This document shows, in pieces, positions 29,195 through 38,135 of a DNA stretch of 45,934 nt; within the stretch, counting starts at the first letter, position 1, and the number at the start of each line of letters is the position of its first letter. Source of the stretch: CAZIIK01 sp964539235 (GTDB lineage Bacteria > Pseudomonadota > Gammaproteobacteria > Francisellales > CACEW01); contig CAZIIK010000045.1 of assembly GCA_964539235.1 (NCBI GenBank), positions 1 to 45,934 on the forward strand, read 5' to 3'. The position numbers were made by a program, and so were the translations under genes. The notes beneath the pieces were generated by a model. It had not been told where the DNA came from and did not search any database. It was given only the letters and a program-made list of their open reading frames with translations.

Positions 29195-30544
29195 TTACGC
29201 CCCGCACTCAGAGAATAGCGCTTCCATACGATACAAGGCCTCCGGCAATGGCAAAACAGGCACATGGCTGACAGCACTTGCCTGTTGGGTTTTGGCATAA
29301 ATCACAGCATTGGGATATTTCAAAATTTGCTTTAAATCATTAGGTCTTTGCTGACGACGCCATTTAATTTCCACTGGCCAAAATCGACCACCATGGACAT
29401 ACGCCACATCAACTTCACCGGCCGCCTTAATGTAATAAGTCGGGGCATAACGCCTAAAATGTGCAATCACAACAGATTCAACCAACTGTGCTTGTAAGCT
29501 TGTATCTGCCAGCAGAGGTAATATTTGCTGATCATAAGCTGATACAGTTGGATGTAGCCAGGCTCGCATGGCATGGAAAATAAATGGATCATTGAAAATA
29601 ACTTTCTTGCGCTTCTTCGGCGCTGCTGACAGTTTATCTTCTAGCAAAGCATATTGGATAAAACACGCATCCATGGAGACTAACACATTCATATAATCCG
29701 CAATTGTTGCCACATGATTGATTGTGAGTTCTTTGGCCAAATTATCCCAAGAAATTTGACTCCCATAGTGCTTAATAATGCCCATGATAATATCGCGCAG
29801 ATAATGCTCTTGTTTATTCTTCTTACTGATATCACCACGTATCCAATCAGCATAAGTTGCCAATGTTGCTGCTGAAATCGCATGATTGCGTGCATAATCA
29901 TTAATCGCCGTCATAAAACCGCCATGGATCAAATAGTCGTCTAGATAGGCAGAATAGGCTTTAGCCTCTGGCTGTTTATCCGCCGTCAAATCAACAAACT
30001 CTTTAAACGAAAGTGGGTAATAATGAAAATCCACTTGATCCGCCATACCTCGCCTACCCGGGAAACTTTTACGCGCATCCTCCATCAATACCCAATCAGA
30101 ACCCGTCAGCAATAAAACAACCTGCTCCAACTCTCCTGTATCCGCTAAAAACTTAACGGCTTTATCCCAACCATGAATATAGGTCACCTCATCGACCAAA
30201 ATAAATTTGAGCGTCTCAGCTGGCATATTAGATACCTGATCTTTAACCAATCGGTAGAGAACGTGATGATCATCAATCATTTCTCCCGAAAAAAAGAAAA
30301 TTGCCTCAGGCATCACCCCAGCGTTTAAAAGCTGCTCCATCCATTGCTTCAGCAAAGTTGTCTTACCGATCTGACGCCCTCCACCCAATGTGTAAATACC
30401 CGGCACTTGCGTGGGCAAACACGTGAGTAATTCTGATTTAAACATATAGGGTTCTGCATAAAGCCGACGTAAGTTCACATCCAGCCGGGCAAACTCTGCG
30501 GCATCTTCTAAATGTGTATTATTAGCTTGAAAACGAGTATCCAT
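29195..30544 (-). CDS. AAA ATPase with C-terminal DUF4143 domain
   Basis: A 449-residue protein with an N-terminal P-loop ATPase (GGGRQIGKTTL at 54-64, Walker B FILVDEVTYIHGWD from 114, LLLTGSDWVLM) and a C-terminal DUF4143 domain. The end of the protein has AGEVDVAYV (D379) then PVEIKWRR (E392, K394), resembling a PD-(D/E)XK nuclease core. The family is widespread and its function is not established. GGA lies about seven bases before the ATG. Two tandem palindromes overlap its own promoter, suggesting tight control. It is divergent from the porin gene. Confidence 0.88.
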   Translation of the reverse strand: MDTRFQANNTHLEDAAEFARLDVNLRRLYAEPYMFKSELLTCLPTQVPGIYTLGGGRQIGKTTLLKQWMEQLLNAGVMPEAIFFFSGEMIDDHHVLYRLVKDQVSNMPAETLKFILVDEVTYIHGWDKAVKFLADTGELEQVVLLLTGSDWVLMEDARKSFPGRRGMADQVDFHYYPLSFKEFVDLTADKQPEAKAYSAYLDDYLIHGGFMTAINDYARNHAISAATLATYADWIRGDISKKNKQEHYLRDIIMGIIKHYGSQISWDNLAKELTINHVATIADYMNVLVSMDACFIQYALLEDKLSAAPKKRKKVIFNDPFIFHAMRAWLHPTVSAYDQQILPLLADTSLQAQLVESVVIAHFRRYAPTYYIKAAGEVDVAYVHGGRFWPVEIKWRRQQRPNDLKQILKYPNAVIYAKTQQASAVSHVPVLPLPEALYRMEALFSECGA

Positions 30545-30568
30545 AGCAAATCCAGACCTTTTTTAAAA

Positions 30569-30616
30569 TTTACTCAATACCTAATGAGTAAATTTACTCA
30601 ACTACTAATGAGTAAA
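30569..30616. promoter_or_regulatory. Two tandem 24-base palindromes (probable operator pair)
   Basis: TTTACTCA-N8-TGAGTAAA occurs twice back to back, at 30569-30592 and 30593-30616. The arms are perfect and identical, and the two units match at 21 of 24 positions. They start 25 bases upstream of the ATPase ATG, and the second unit runs into its -10. An autorepressor or partner repressor binding as dimers is the simplest reading. Confidence 0.7.
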
Positions 30617-30641
30617 ATATACTTTCTCGACACAATTGCAA
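30614..30641 (-). promoter_or_regulatory. Putative promoter of the DUF4143 ATPase gene
   Basis: On the minus strand TTGCAA (complement of 30636-30641) and TATTTT (complement of 30614-30619) are 16 bases apart. The -10 overlaps the end of the palindrome pair, so a bound protein would block initiation. Confidence 0.45.
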
Positions 30642-30687
30642 GACAAGGAAATCAAAACGCCCCCTGAGCTGATCATAAAATACTCTA

Positions 30688-30716
30688 TTGAAATAACCGA
30701 TATTTATCGATAATCT
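30688..30716 (+). promoter_or_regulatory. Putative promoter of the porin gene
   Basis: TTGAAA at 30688-30693 and TAATCT at 30711-30716 are 17 bases apart and lie 33 bases before the porin ATG. Confidence 0.4.
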
Positions 30717-30749
30717 GCCTTCTTTGCGTACAAAAGAGAATAAAAAAAC

Positions 30750-32075
30750 ATGAAAAAACAAACAGTCCTACTTGCGATTTCCTTGGCCATGCCACTATGC
30801 ACATTTGCCTTTCCAACACCGGCTAGACCCTTCACGCAAACACCGAAAACACCCTCATCAGATCAAGCACAAAATACAACTGCTGAAGCAACCGAAAACT
30901 GTGATACCAGCCATACACTAACGGGCAACTGGGGCGGCTGGCGTTGTCGCCTACAAGCAGAAGGTGTCAACATCACTGGTGATTACACTTCCTACACCAT
31001 GTTTAACGTATCAGGCGGCAAATCCCGTGGCGGTGCCTATGCAGATTCCTGGGGGCTTAATTTTGATTTTGATTTGGCCAAACTATTAGGACTGAACAAC
31101 ACACATTTCTACGTCAGCCTCGTCGATCGTAATGGTGCTGACCTGTCGGTCGACCATGTCGGCAAACAATATTCCCTGAAGAAGGTCTATGGCAACGAAA
31201 CCCTCACCGTCAATAATGTTTATCTCAAACATACCTTCGGCGGCCCTTACGATTTCATCAAAATTGGCCGGGTAAATGCAGCCGATGACTTCCAGCAAGC
31301 TGATATCTATTACGATTTCGTCAGCAATGCGATTGAAGGCAACCCAATTGGCGTATTTTTTAGCATCACCAATTTCTCAGCCTACCCAAATGCACAATGG
31401 GGCGCCTTACTGTCAGCAGAACCAGCAAATCACATAGTCGGAAAAGTCGCAGTTTACAACACCAACAATAATTCCAACGAAACCAAATACCATGGGCTCA
31501 ACTGGTCATTCCGCAACGATAACGGCGCCTTGATTATGACCGAATGGGATTTTATTAACGGCAATGACAATGCAGGCCTACCGGCCAAATACGGGATCGG
31601 CGCAATGTACGTCACTGGCAACGACCAAATTGACTACAACTCCGGTGAAAATGTCTGGGGCGACTATGGTTTCTACTACCAAGCATACCAAATGCTGTAT
31701 CGACCCAATGGTCCAGGCACCAAACAAGGACTCAGTGCTTTTCTCGCCATGCAATTTTTCCCTAACGATCGTAACGAAATGCCGTTTTTTGGTGACGCCG
31801 GCTTCACCTACAGCGGCATCATCCCACAACGACCTAACGACTTTTTAGGTATTGCTTATGCGTATGGTCGTTACAGTCCCGACCTCGCCAAGCAACAGAA
31901 TGCAGCCGGACTTCCTGCGCAAAACTTTGAAGGCATGCCAGAAGTTACCTACCGCGTGCAATGCAACCCCTGGCTGTATGTGCAACCTGATTTACAGTAC
32001 ATCATCAAGCCTAAAGGCACGGGTGAGATTGCAGACGCACTGGCCATCGGTGCTCAAATCGGCATTACATTTTGA
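30750..32075 (+). CDS. OprB-family carbohydrate-selective porin
   Basis: A 441-residue outer-membrane beta-barrel protein with a signal peptide (MKKQTVLLAISLAMPLCTFA, cleavage near residue 20). A Thr/Pro-rich stretch comes next, then the OprB entry motif LTGNWGGWRCRLQAEGVNITGDYTS. The barrel ends with the conserved LYVQPDLQYIIKPKGTGEIADALAIGAQIGITF pattern, whose terminal Phe fits BAM recognition. OprB proteins pass sugars across the outer membrane; the substrate cannot be told. It is divergent from the DUF4143 gene. No sugar-transport or catabolic gene is adjacent. Confidence 0.9.
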   Translation: MKKQTVLLAISLAMPLCTFAFPTPARPFTQTPKTPSSDQAQNTTAEATENCDTSHTLTGNWGGWRCRLQAEGVNITGDYTSYTMFNVSGGKSRGGAYADSWGLNFDFDLAKLLGLNNTHFYVSLVDRNGADLSVDHVGKQYSLKKVYGNETLTVNNVYLKHTFGGPYDFIKIGRVNAADDFQQADIYYDFVSNAIEGNPIGVFFSITNFSAYPNAQWGALLSAEPANHIVGKVAVYNTNNNSNETKYHGLNWSFRNDNGALIMTEWDFINGNDNAGLPAKYGIGAMYVTGNDQIDYNSGENVWGDYGFYYQAYQMLYRPNGPGTKQGLSAFLAMQFFPNDRNEMPFFGDAGFTYSGIIPQRPNDFLGIAYAYGRYSPDLAKQQNAAGLPAQNFEGMPEVTYRVQCNPWLYVQPDLQYIIKPKGTGEIADALAIGAQIGITF

Positions 32076-32175
32076 CCTTGGTCGTTATGCCGACTAATTG
32101 TGCTTTCTAAACCCCAGTTATGAGTTAACAATCAAGCCACACAGTCAAGCCAGGCTTACAAGAAACATTGCCATG

Positions 32176-32209
32176 CCTGTCAGATGACCTTGAGGGTATT
32201 TCCTGAGGA
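32176..32209 (+). repeat. Solo left end of the 32515-32618 element
   Basis: The 34 bases here match 32507-32540 at 32 positions, with a perfectly identical 26-base core starting ATGACCTTGAGGGTATTTCC. No matching right end is seen downstream, so it is a truncated or solo copy. Confidence 0.7.
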
Positions 32210-32472
32210 AAACCTAAAAAGGCGGAGCGGATCTTTTTTCGGACGGGTTAGCGCCAAACCTAATATCCAACAGCAAAGCTCAAAGCAACCCCACTTGGAA
32301 TGATCCACTATACATAACGTGAATATCATCAAGAATGGCAGGCAAGCGCACGCAACATAAAACGTCGAGTTAGGCTGACAAGAAACCAAGCAATAAATGA
32401 GCGACAATCCCTTGAGAAAAAAGCATCCCGCAGCCCACCTGAATTGGACGATAGGCCAAACCACCAGACCTT

Positions 32473-32673
32473 TCAGTCGATATAAAAATCCTCAACGATT
32501 GCTACACCTGCCAAATGACCTTGAGGGTATTTCCTGAGGAGACTCTGCGCCAGGACGGCGCAGCGTCAGTTGCCACGGAGGGCTTTACAACGGTCCGAAG
32601 GGAATACCTCAAGGTCATGCGAGCACTGCAAGACTCTTGCATCAACTCATCAGCCGATATAAAAATTCTCAAC
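32473..32673 (+). repeat. Imperfect 24-base direct repeats flanking the element
   Basis: TCAGTCGATATAAAAATCCT and four more bases at 32473-32496 recur at 32650-32673 with 22 of 24 identities. They flank the inverted-repeat element but do not abut it, so they are too far out to be a simple target-site duplication. Confidence 0.55.
32515..32618. mobile_element. 104-base MITE-like inverted-repeat element
   Basis: The left end ATGACCTTGAGGGTATTTCC (32515-32534) is the reverse complement of the right end at 32601-32618 except for two single-base gaps. Inside is a perfect hairpin, CTGCGCC-AGGAC-GGCGCAG, at 32544-32562. There is no coding capacity. It resembles miniature transposon-derived or palindromic intergenic elements. 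A mobilising enzyme is not in the window. Confidence 0.6.
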
Positions 32674-32725
32674 AGAGCCCCAATCCGCTAAACTATGCCG
32701 CCACAAAACAATCGACCCACAACAC

Positions 32726-34912
32726 ATGCACGCACCCCAAATCCTCGACGGCCTCAATGAAAAACAAACAGAAGCCGTTAGCGCACCCTTACAAAACCTA
32801 CTGATTCTCGCCGGTGCTGGCAGTGGAAAAACCCGCGTATTAATCCATCGCCTCGCCTGGTTGTTCACCCAAGCACACATCTCACCACAACAAATCCTAG
32901 CCGTCACATTCACCAACAAAGCCGCCAAAGAAATGCGCCATCGCATGCAAGACTACTTCCATATCGACACACGCTCGATGTGGGTCGGCACATTTCATGG
33001 CCTTGCACATAAATTTCTACGCCTACATGCCGCCCAAGCACACCTACAACCTGATTTCCAAGTCATCGACAGTGACGACCAATACCGCCTAGTGCGCCGC
33101 ATTATTAAACGCCTGGGCCTGGATGAAAAACACTGGCCTGCCCGACCCGCACAACACTTTATTAACAGCCAAAAAGACCAAGGCAAACGCGCTGCACAAG
33201 TCGAAGCCGATACCCTAGAACATAAAACCTTAGTCAAAGTGTACGCCGCTTACGAAACACACTGCCAAGACAACCAACTGGTCGATTTCTGTGAACTCCT
33301 GTTGCGCTGCTACGAAACGCTAGAAAATGATGCAGCGCTACGCTATGAGTATCAACAACGTTTCCGCTACATCCTGGTCGACGAATTCCAAGACACCAAC
33401 AGCATTCAATATCAATGGCTACGACTATTGATCACCGAACATAACCACATTATGGCCGTTGGTGATGATGATCAATCGATTTATGGTTGGCGCGGCGCTC
33501 AAATTGAAAACATCCATCGCTTCGAACATGACTTAGCGCCTGTCGCCGTCATTCGCCTGGAGCAAAATTATCGTTCCAGCCAAACAATTCTTAAAGCCGC
33601 AAATGCATTAATTGCACATAACCAAACCCGCCTGGGCAAAGACCTTTGGACTGACATCGAAGCAGGCCAGCCTATTTACCTCTACCAAGCATTCAATGAG
33701 CTAGAAGAAGCGAAATTTATCGTCAGCCAAATCCAACAGAAATTACTCGATGGACACGCCTGTCGCGACATGGCCATTTTATACCGCTCCAATGCACAAT
33801 CCCGCCTATTAGAAGAAGCACTGATTCATGCAAACGTACCGTATCGCATCTACGGTGGCCTTAAATTCTTCGAACGTGCTGAAATCAAAACCGCTTTAGC
33901 CTACTTCCGACTGATTCAGCATAAACACGACAATGATGCCTTGGAACGCGTGATCAACACACCCACTCGCGGCATTGGTGAACGCACCTTGGAACACCTG
34001 CGCCAATATGCCCGCGAACACGGCCGTACGCTATGGCATGCCTTAATCGACACCATTAATCAAAAAACCCTGGCGGCCCGCGCCTGCACAGCATTAAGCC
34101 GCTTTGCCGAATTAATCGCAGGTTTAGAAGAAGCCCTGCAGAACCAAGCCTTGCACACACAAATTCAAACCGTGATCGAACACACTGAACTCATTGCGCA
34201 CTACCGCCAAGAGCCGGGCGAAAAAGGACAAGCACGTGTCGAAAACTTAGCTGAACTCGTGACAGCTGCGAAACAATTCTCCGCCGACCCCGGCGAAGAA
34301 CTCCCAGTTTTATCCGCCTTTTTAGCGCATGCCGCATTGGAAGCCGGTGAAACTCAAGCAGACGAAACGGCTGACAGCGTACAATTGATGACCTTACATG
34401 CAGCCAAGGGATTGGAATTCCCCGTTGTATTTATCTGCGGTTTGGAAGAACAGCTATTTCCATCACCTCAATCGATTCAAAGACCGATCAAACTCGAAGA
34501 AGAACGCCGCTTATGTTATGTCGGCATGACGCGAGCCATGCAATGCCTATATCTCACCTATGCCGAATACCGCCGTGTTTTTGGTGACAACCAACTGCAC
34601 TTACCTTCACGCTTTATTCGCGAGATCCCCGCGGAATTCTGCCAAGAGATTCGCCTCAAAAATGAAGTGCGCCGCCCTCATCTGTGTCGGCAACCACAAC
34701 GCACTCAAGCAACCAACACCCTGAGCAACACCCGCACACACAGCAGCGGAACAAACTGGTCAGTTGGCCAGGCCGTCCGCCACGAAAAATTTGGCACTGG
34801 TGTTGTACTGAATTATGAAAGCGGTGGTCGTCAGGCACGCGTACAAGTGCGCTTTGCCAATGGTGAAAACAAATGGTTAATCGCGGCTTATGCACGACTG
34901 CATGCGGAGTAA
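32726..34912 (+). CDS. uvrD: DNA helicase II
   Basis: UvrD is the 3'-5' superfamily 1 helicase of nucleotide-excision and mismatch repair. The 728 residues compare with 720 in E. coli. The start MHAPQILDGLNEKQTEAV parallels E. coli UvrD, the P-loop is GAGSGKT (30-36), and motifs LVDEFQDTN, VGDDDQSIYGWRGA, EQNYRSS, LMTLHAAKGLEFPVVF and LCYVGMTRA follow. The C-terminal Tudor-like segment GQAVRHEKFGTGVVLNYE, which binds RNA polymerase in E. coli, is present. dusA starts two bases after its stop. Confidence 0.97.
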   Translation: MHAPQILDGLNEKQTEAVSAPLQNLLILAGAGSGKTRVLIHRLAWLFTQAHISPQQILAVTFTNKAAKEMRHRMQDYFHIDTRSMWVGTFHGLAHKFLRLHAAQAHLQPDFQVIDSDDQYRLVRRIIKRLGLDEKHWPARPAQHFINSQKDQGKRAAQVEADTLEHKTLVKVYAAYETHCQDNQLVDFCELLLRCYETLENDAALRYEYQQRFRYILVDEFQDTNSIQYQWLRLLITEHNHIMAVGDDDQSIYGWRGAQIENIHRFEHDLAPVAVIRLEQNYRSSQTILKAANALIAHNQTRLGKDLWTDIEAGQPIYLYQAFNELEEAKFIVSQIQQKLLDGHACRDMAILYRSNAQSRLLEEALIHANVPYRIYGGLKFFERAEIKTALAYFRLIQHKHDNDALERVINTPTRGIGERTLEHLRQYAREHGRTLWHALIDTINQKTLAARACTALSRFAELIAGLEEALQNQALHTQIQTVIEHTELIAHYRQEPGEKGQARVENLAELVTAAKQFSADPGEELPVLSAFLAHAALEAGETQADETADSVQLMTLHAAKGLEFPVVFICGLEEQLFPSPQSIQRPIKLEEERRLCYVGMTRAMQCLYLTYAEYRRVFGDNQLHLPSRFIREIPAEFCQEIRLKNEVRRPHLCRQPQRTQATNTLSNTRTHSSGTNWSVGQAVRHEKFGTGVVLNYESGGRQARVQVRFANGENKWLIAAYARLHAE

Positions 34913-34914
34913 TC

Positions 34915-35898
34915 ATGCAAAACGGTTACACCCACCCCATTTCTATCGCACCGATGATGGACTATACCGACCGTCATTGTCGGTATTTTCTGCGGCAAAT
35001 CACAGAAAAAGCTTTGCTCTACACCGAAATGGTCACCACACAGGCGATCCTGCGCGGCCAGCGTGATTATTTATTACGCCACCATCCAGCTGAGCATCCC
35101 ATCGCCTTACAGCTGGGCGGATCCGATCCAACACAATTGGCAGCATGCTGCCGTATCGCAACGGACTATGGCTACGATGAAATCAACCTCAATGTTGGCT
35201 GCCCCTCTGACCGCGTACAATCTGGTCGCTTTGGCCTTTGCCTGATGAAAGACCCGCAACAAGTCGCCGAATGTCTGACAGACATGCAGGCTGCCACGTC
35301 ATGCCCAATCACTGTCAAAACCCGCTTAGGCGTCGACGAGCTCGATAGCGATACTTACCTACATAGTTTTATTGGCACATTGGCTAAAACGGGCTGCCAA
35401 ACCTTTATCATTCATGCCCGCAAAGGATGGTTAAAAGGCCTGAATCCAAAACAAAATCGTACCATTCCACCTTTGCAATACGAGCGGGTTTACCAACTCA
35501 AACAAGCCTTTCCAACCCTGAATATTATCCTCAATGGTGGTGTTGAAACCTTGGCAGATATGCAAACACATTTGGCACACGTCGATGGGGTGATGCTGGG
35601 CCGCGCAGCCTATCACAACCCTTACATCCTGGCAGCAGTTGACCCAACTTTTTATGCCGCTACTATGCCGATTCCAACACGACAGGATATTCTGCAGCGC
35701 CTCAACGCTTATGTAGAAACCGAGCTACAACAAGGCCAAAAACTGCATCATATTTCGCGTCATTTACATGGCTTATATTTTGCACAACCCCAGGCCAAAC
35801 AATGGCGCCGGCACTTAAACCAACTCAGCCAAACGGACCAACCACAACAGGCGTGGAAACAGTTGATAAAAAATCTGACATTTTTATTGATTTATTGA
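34915..35898 (+). CDS. dusA: tRNA-dihydrouridine synthase A
   Basis: DusA reduces uridine-20/20a in the tRNA D-loop using FMN and NADPH. The 327 residues open ISIAPMMDYTDRHCRYFLRQ, with catalytic Cys96 in NLNVGCPSDRVQSGRFG. IIHARKGWLKGLNPKQNRTIPPL and the phosphate-binding NGGVETL and VMLGRAAYHNPY follow, and the helical C-domain HISRHLHGLYFAQPQAKQWRR is typical of the DusA subgroup. The ATG at 34915 follows the uvrD stop by two bases; an in-frame codon at 34873 lies within uvrD and is unlikely. Confidence 0.96.
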   Translation: MQNGYTHPISIAPMMDYTDRHCRYFLRQITEKALLYTEMVTTQAILRGQRDYLLRHHPAEHPIALQLGGSDPTQLAACCRIATDYGYDEINLNVGCPSDRVQSGRFGLCLMKDPQQVAECLTDMQAATSCPITVKTRLGVDELDSDTYLHSFIGTLAKTGCQTFIIHARKGWLKGLNPKQNRTIPPLQYERVYQLKQAFPTLNIILNGGVETLADMQTHLAHVDGVMLGRAAYHNPYILAAVDPTFYAATMPIPTRQDILQRLNAYVETELQQGQKLHHISRHLHGLYFAQPQAKQWRRHLNQLSQTDQPQQAWKQLIKNLTFLLIY

Positions 35899-35916
35899 CA
35901 TAAAATAAATTATAAT
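35887..35916 (+). promoter_or_regulatory. Putative promoter of the orphan membrane-protein gene
   Basis: TTGATT at 35887-35892 and a perfect TATAAT at 35911-35916 are 18 bases apart in AT-rich DNA. They overlap the end of dusA, 33 bases before the proposed TTG start of the next gene. Confidence 0.5.
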
Positions 35917-35948
35917 TCGATCATAATAACAACAATAAAGCCATAAAA

Positions 35949-36590
35949 TTGTTTGAATCTTGTCGTAATATCTGCACTATTCCAGCCGCTGTTTGGGGAG
36001 GCATTTCCTCTATTGCGGGATGGTCTGCCAAACAAACCGCTCGGGCTTGGGACCAAGTTGAAAGAGCGGGCTTCAAATTATGTTCATGCTTTTCCCTGGC
36101 AACGATTCAAGGCATGGCCTACTTCAACATTGCGACGGACGGTATCTATCTGGTGGCAAGTTTTTGGAAAAACATGCTCACAGCCTTCCCTGATGTCTAT
36201 GAAAATGGTGAAGCGGGTTACCAAACACCTGCCTGGCGTTGGTCTATTTTTGGCATGTCACTACTGGTGGCAATCTGGGGTCTGCTGGCTGAACGCTTTA
36301 GGCCTAAAAACATATCCAGAGAGATGGGAACAGAAAGCGACGCCGCCCAAGACACACGCGGGAATTACATTGGCCCTCTGAACGGCATTTATATGGTCTG
36401 GCACTGGTGGCGCAGCCTCTTTAGTGCGGCTAAAAATGGCCGACATGCGATTGTTAATCTAGTCAAAGCTGTTTTAGGCGTTCAGGGCTGGACAACGCTC
36501 GGCTTACACGCAGATGATGAAAGCACCATTGGTCAATGGGCATTGAGTGCGGCAACCCTTTATGTTGTCGCGACCTTTTCCGGCTCCTGA
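35949..36590 (+). pseudogene. Orphan multi-pass membrane protein, N-terminal part before a frameshift
   Basis: I do not recognise a family. This 213-codon segment begins at a TTG (ribosome-binding site uncertain; the next in-frame ATG is near codon 56). It contains hydrophobic stretches such as SIFGMSLLVAIWGLLAE and LSAATLYVVATF, and a unit TDGIYL...WHWWRSLFSAAKNGRHAIVNLVKAVLG. That unit recurs in weaker form in the next segment. It ends at TGA (36588-36590), just after the run CCTTTTCC. One extra T there would join it to the next frame, so a one-base deletion, or a sequencing error, probably split a single gene. Confidence 0.6.
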
Positions 36591-37516
36591 TAGAAAAAAC
36601 CAACAAAAAAGAACAAGGAACATGCACCCTGATTCTTGGTGCTGGCGCCAGTGTATTAGACGGCCTACTGGATGGCCTATATATTCCGGGCAATATTGAA
36701 ATCTTTGTCTCGCTATTTGCATCGACTATGTTTGCCGCATCACCCTACGGACGCGCTGCTGCATTCCTGCCCATTATCGCACTGTCGCTTTTAGGCAAAG
36801 TCACTGAAAACATGTATGGCGGACGTGTCCCGCGATTTGGTCGCGCCTGGCATGTGGTCCGTGCATTGCTAAATGGCGCTAAAAACATGGTGCAAGCCTG
36901 CATGATGCTCACCGCCTTTTTTCTTGATAGAGATATGGACAATGTTGCGGATGATGCATTTAACACCTTAAAAATATTTGGTTACACCGCTTTAATCCTG
37001 GCAATGCTACGCGCATTAACATCGACCATCACTGCCTTCCACAGTTTACGCACAGTCAAAAATCGTGATGGTGTTGTCCCCGGGAATGGTTATCTACCGC
37101 CTGGTTCGGATCGCAGTTCCACTGGAAGTGGAGGTTCTGTAGATCATTTAGTAGCGGAAACTGTTACCATGGCATCCTCTAGCGAAGAAGAAGACTCTAG
37201 GGGTGGCAGCTTTGTTGACTCCACAGCAGCGCCTTTGCTGCCAGCAGGCCACAGAGATGGTTCAAATGGTACCTCTGATGCTGCTCATACCAGAAGGGCC
37301 GTGTTAGAGGCTGCTGCACCTGTTGGAGAAATGCCTAACGCTGTTGTGATTGATGTTGCACCAGCAGAAGTAAGAAACACAGCTACAACTACTGCTGCCA
37401 CATCTCAATCAGACACTGAAACATGGGGCGAATGGGCGTCAGGTTGGTACACTTGGGCATCTGCAAAAGTATTTGGCGCATCCACTCCAGACACCCCGGC
37501 AACAAAAACGGGGTAA
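36536..37516 (+). pseudogene. Orphan multi-pass membrane protein, C-terminal part after the frameshift
   Basis: The natural continuation starts near 36580 in the shifted frame, rather than at the ATG at 36536, which lies inside the upstream frame. It has several membrane segments (LGAGASVLDGLLDGLYIP, IFVSLFASTMFAAS, AAFLPIIALSLLGKV, IFGYTALILAMLRALTSTI). The unit DGLYI...WHVVRALLNGAKNMVQACMMLTAFFL resembles one in the first part. A hydrophilic tail of about 120 residues follows, rich in Ser, Thr, Ala and Gly with an acidic patch SSSEEEDS. The whole protein would be about 520 residues. The function is unknown. Secreted-effector status is possible but unsupported beyond the tail. Confidence 0.6.
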
Positions 37517-37626
37517 TATGCGACGGCTCGTGTGACAGGTGCGCCAGGCTCCACCGGAGATCCTTATGCCTGCCTATCACGCCTGGCTGCTGCCGGAGGG
37601 TAATCTATTCGCGCAAAGGTCTGCGC

Positions 37627-37668
37627 AAAAAAACCCACCGAATGCTATCACTAACATGCGGTGGGTTT
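37627..37668 (-). terminator. Intrinsic terminator for the two small minus-strand genes
   Basis: AAACCCACCG at 37631-37640 pairs with CGGTGGGTTT at 37659-37668. On the minus strand the stem is followed by a run of seven T. It lies 41 bases after the stop of the 131-residue gene. Confidence 0.8.
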
Positions 37669-37708
37669 GAGGAGAAAACAACGGTCTTATTTATGACCTA
37701 AGCCACAC

Positions 37709-38104
37709 TTAGATTAAAGACGTCAGTCCTTGTGACAAGCCCAAATCTTGCTTGGGCGGCAATACACCCGACAGCATAGCTTCATCTGCCGACTTTTGTT
37801 TTTGCTGCACCACAATCTGCACATCGGCAGCTTGATGATCACGTTTCACATACAAACGCATGGCTGTAATGGCTGCTTTAAAGGAACGCGTGGGCTCTTC
37901 TTCCAATTCACAAATACTTTGCAGCGCTTCCACCACATCATCTGCCGTCATGCTTTTATCATCCAAAATATCAATCAGCAGGGATTCATCTTCCAACAGC
38001 CAGTCGTCTGAATGAAATTCAACACATTGTTTACATTTATAAACCACACTGCCATTATAGGCCTGTAATTGTTCGGCATAATCAGCAACAGTTTGGTGCT
38101 TCAT
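37709..38104 (-). CDS. Hypothetical 131-residue acidic protein
   Basis: Not recognised. It starts MKHQTVADYAEQLQAYNG at 38104, with AAGGAG eight bases before the ATG. It has a CKQC pair near residue 27, a strongly acidic middle (LLEDESLLIDILDDKSMTADDVVEAL), and a Gln-rich end (VQIVVQQKQKSADEA). No signal peptide or membrane segment is seen. The good ribosome-binding site, short 31-base gap to the upstream small gene and shared terminator argue that it is a real gene in a two-gene operon. Confidence 0.7.
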   Translation of the reverse strand: MKHQTVADYAEQLQAYNGSVVYKCKQCVEFHSDDWLLEDESLLIDILDDKSMTADDVVEALQSICELEEEPTRSFKAAITAMRLYVKRDHQAADVQIVVQQKQKSADEAMLSGVLPPKQDLGLSQGLTSLI

Positions 38105-38135
38105 GGTTAGCACTCCTTATAGTAGGCGATAGGTT

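Larger units (their letters stand above)
32076..32725. other. 650-base non-coding gap carrying repeats
   Basis: No convincing gene is present between the porin gene and uvrD. The gap holds an inverted-repeat element (32515-32618), a separate copy of its left end (32176-32209), and a pair of 24-base direct repeats (32473-32496 and 32650-32673). A 94-codon minus-strand open frame at 32180-32464 overlaps the repeat and has no family features, so I do not call it. Confidence 0.7.

Noticed and set aside
32180..32464. 94-codon minus-strand open frame in the porin-uvrD gap
   Set aside because: It overlaps the solo repeat end, has no family features and no clear ribosome-binding site.
35953..36381. 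A 142-codon frame overlapping the orphan membrane protein
   Set aside because: The repeated units and membrane segments lie in the other frame, which also continues into the next segment.
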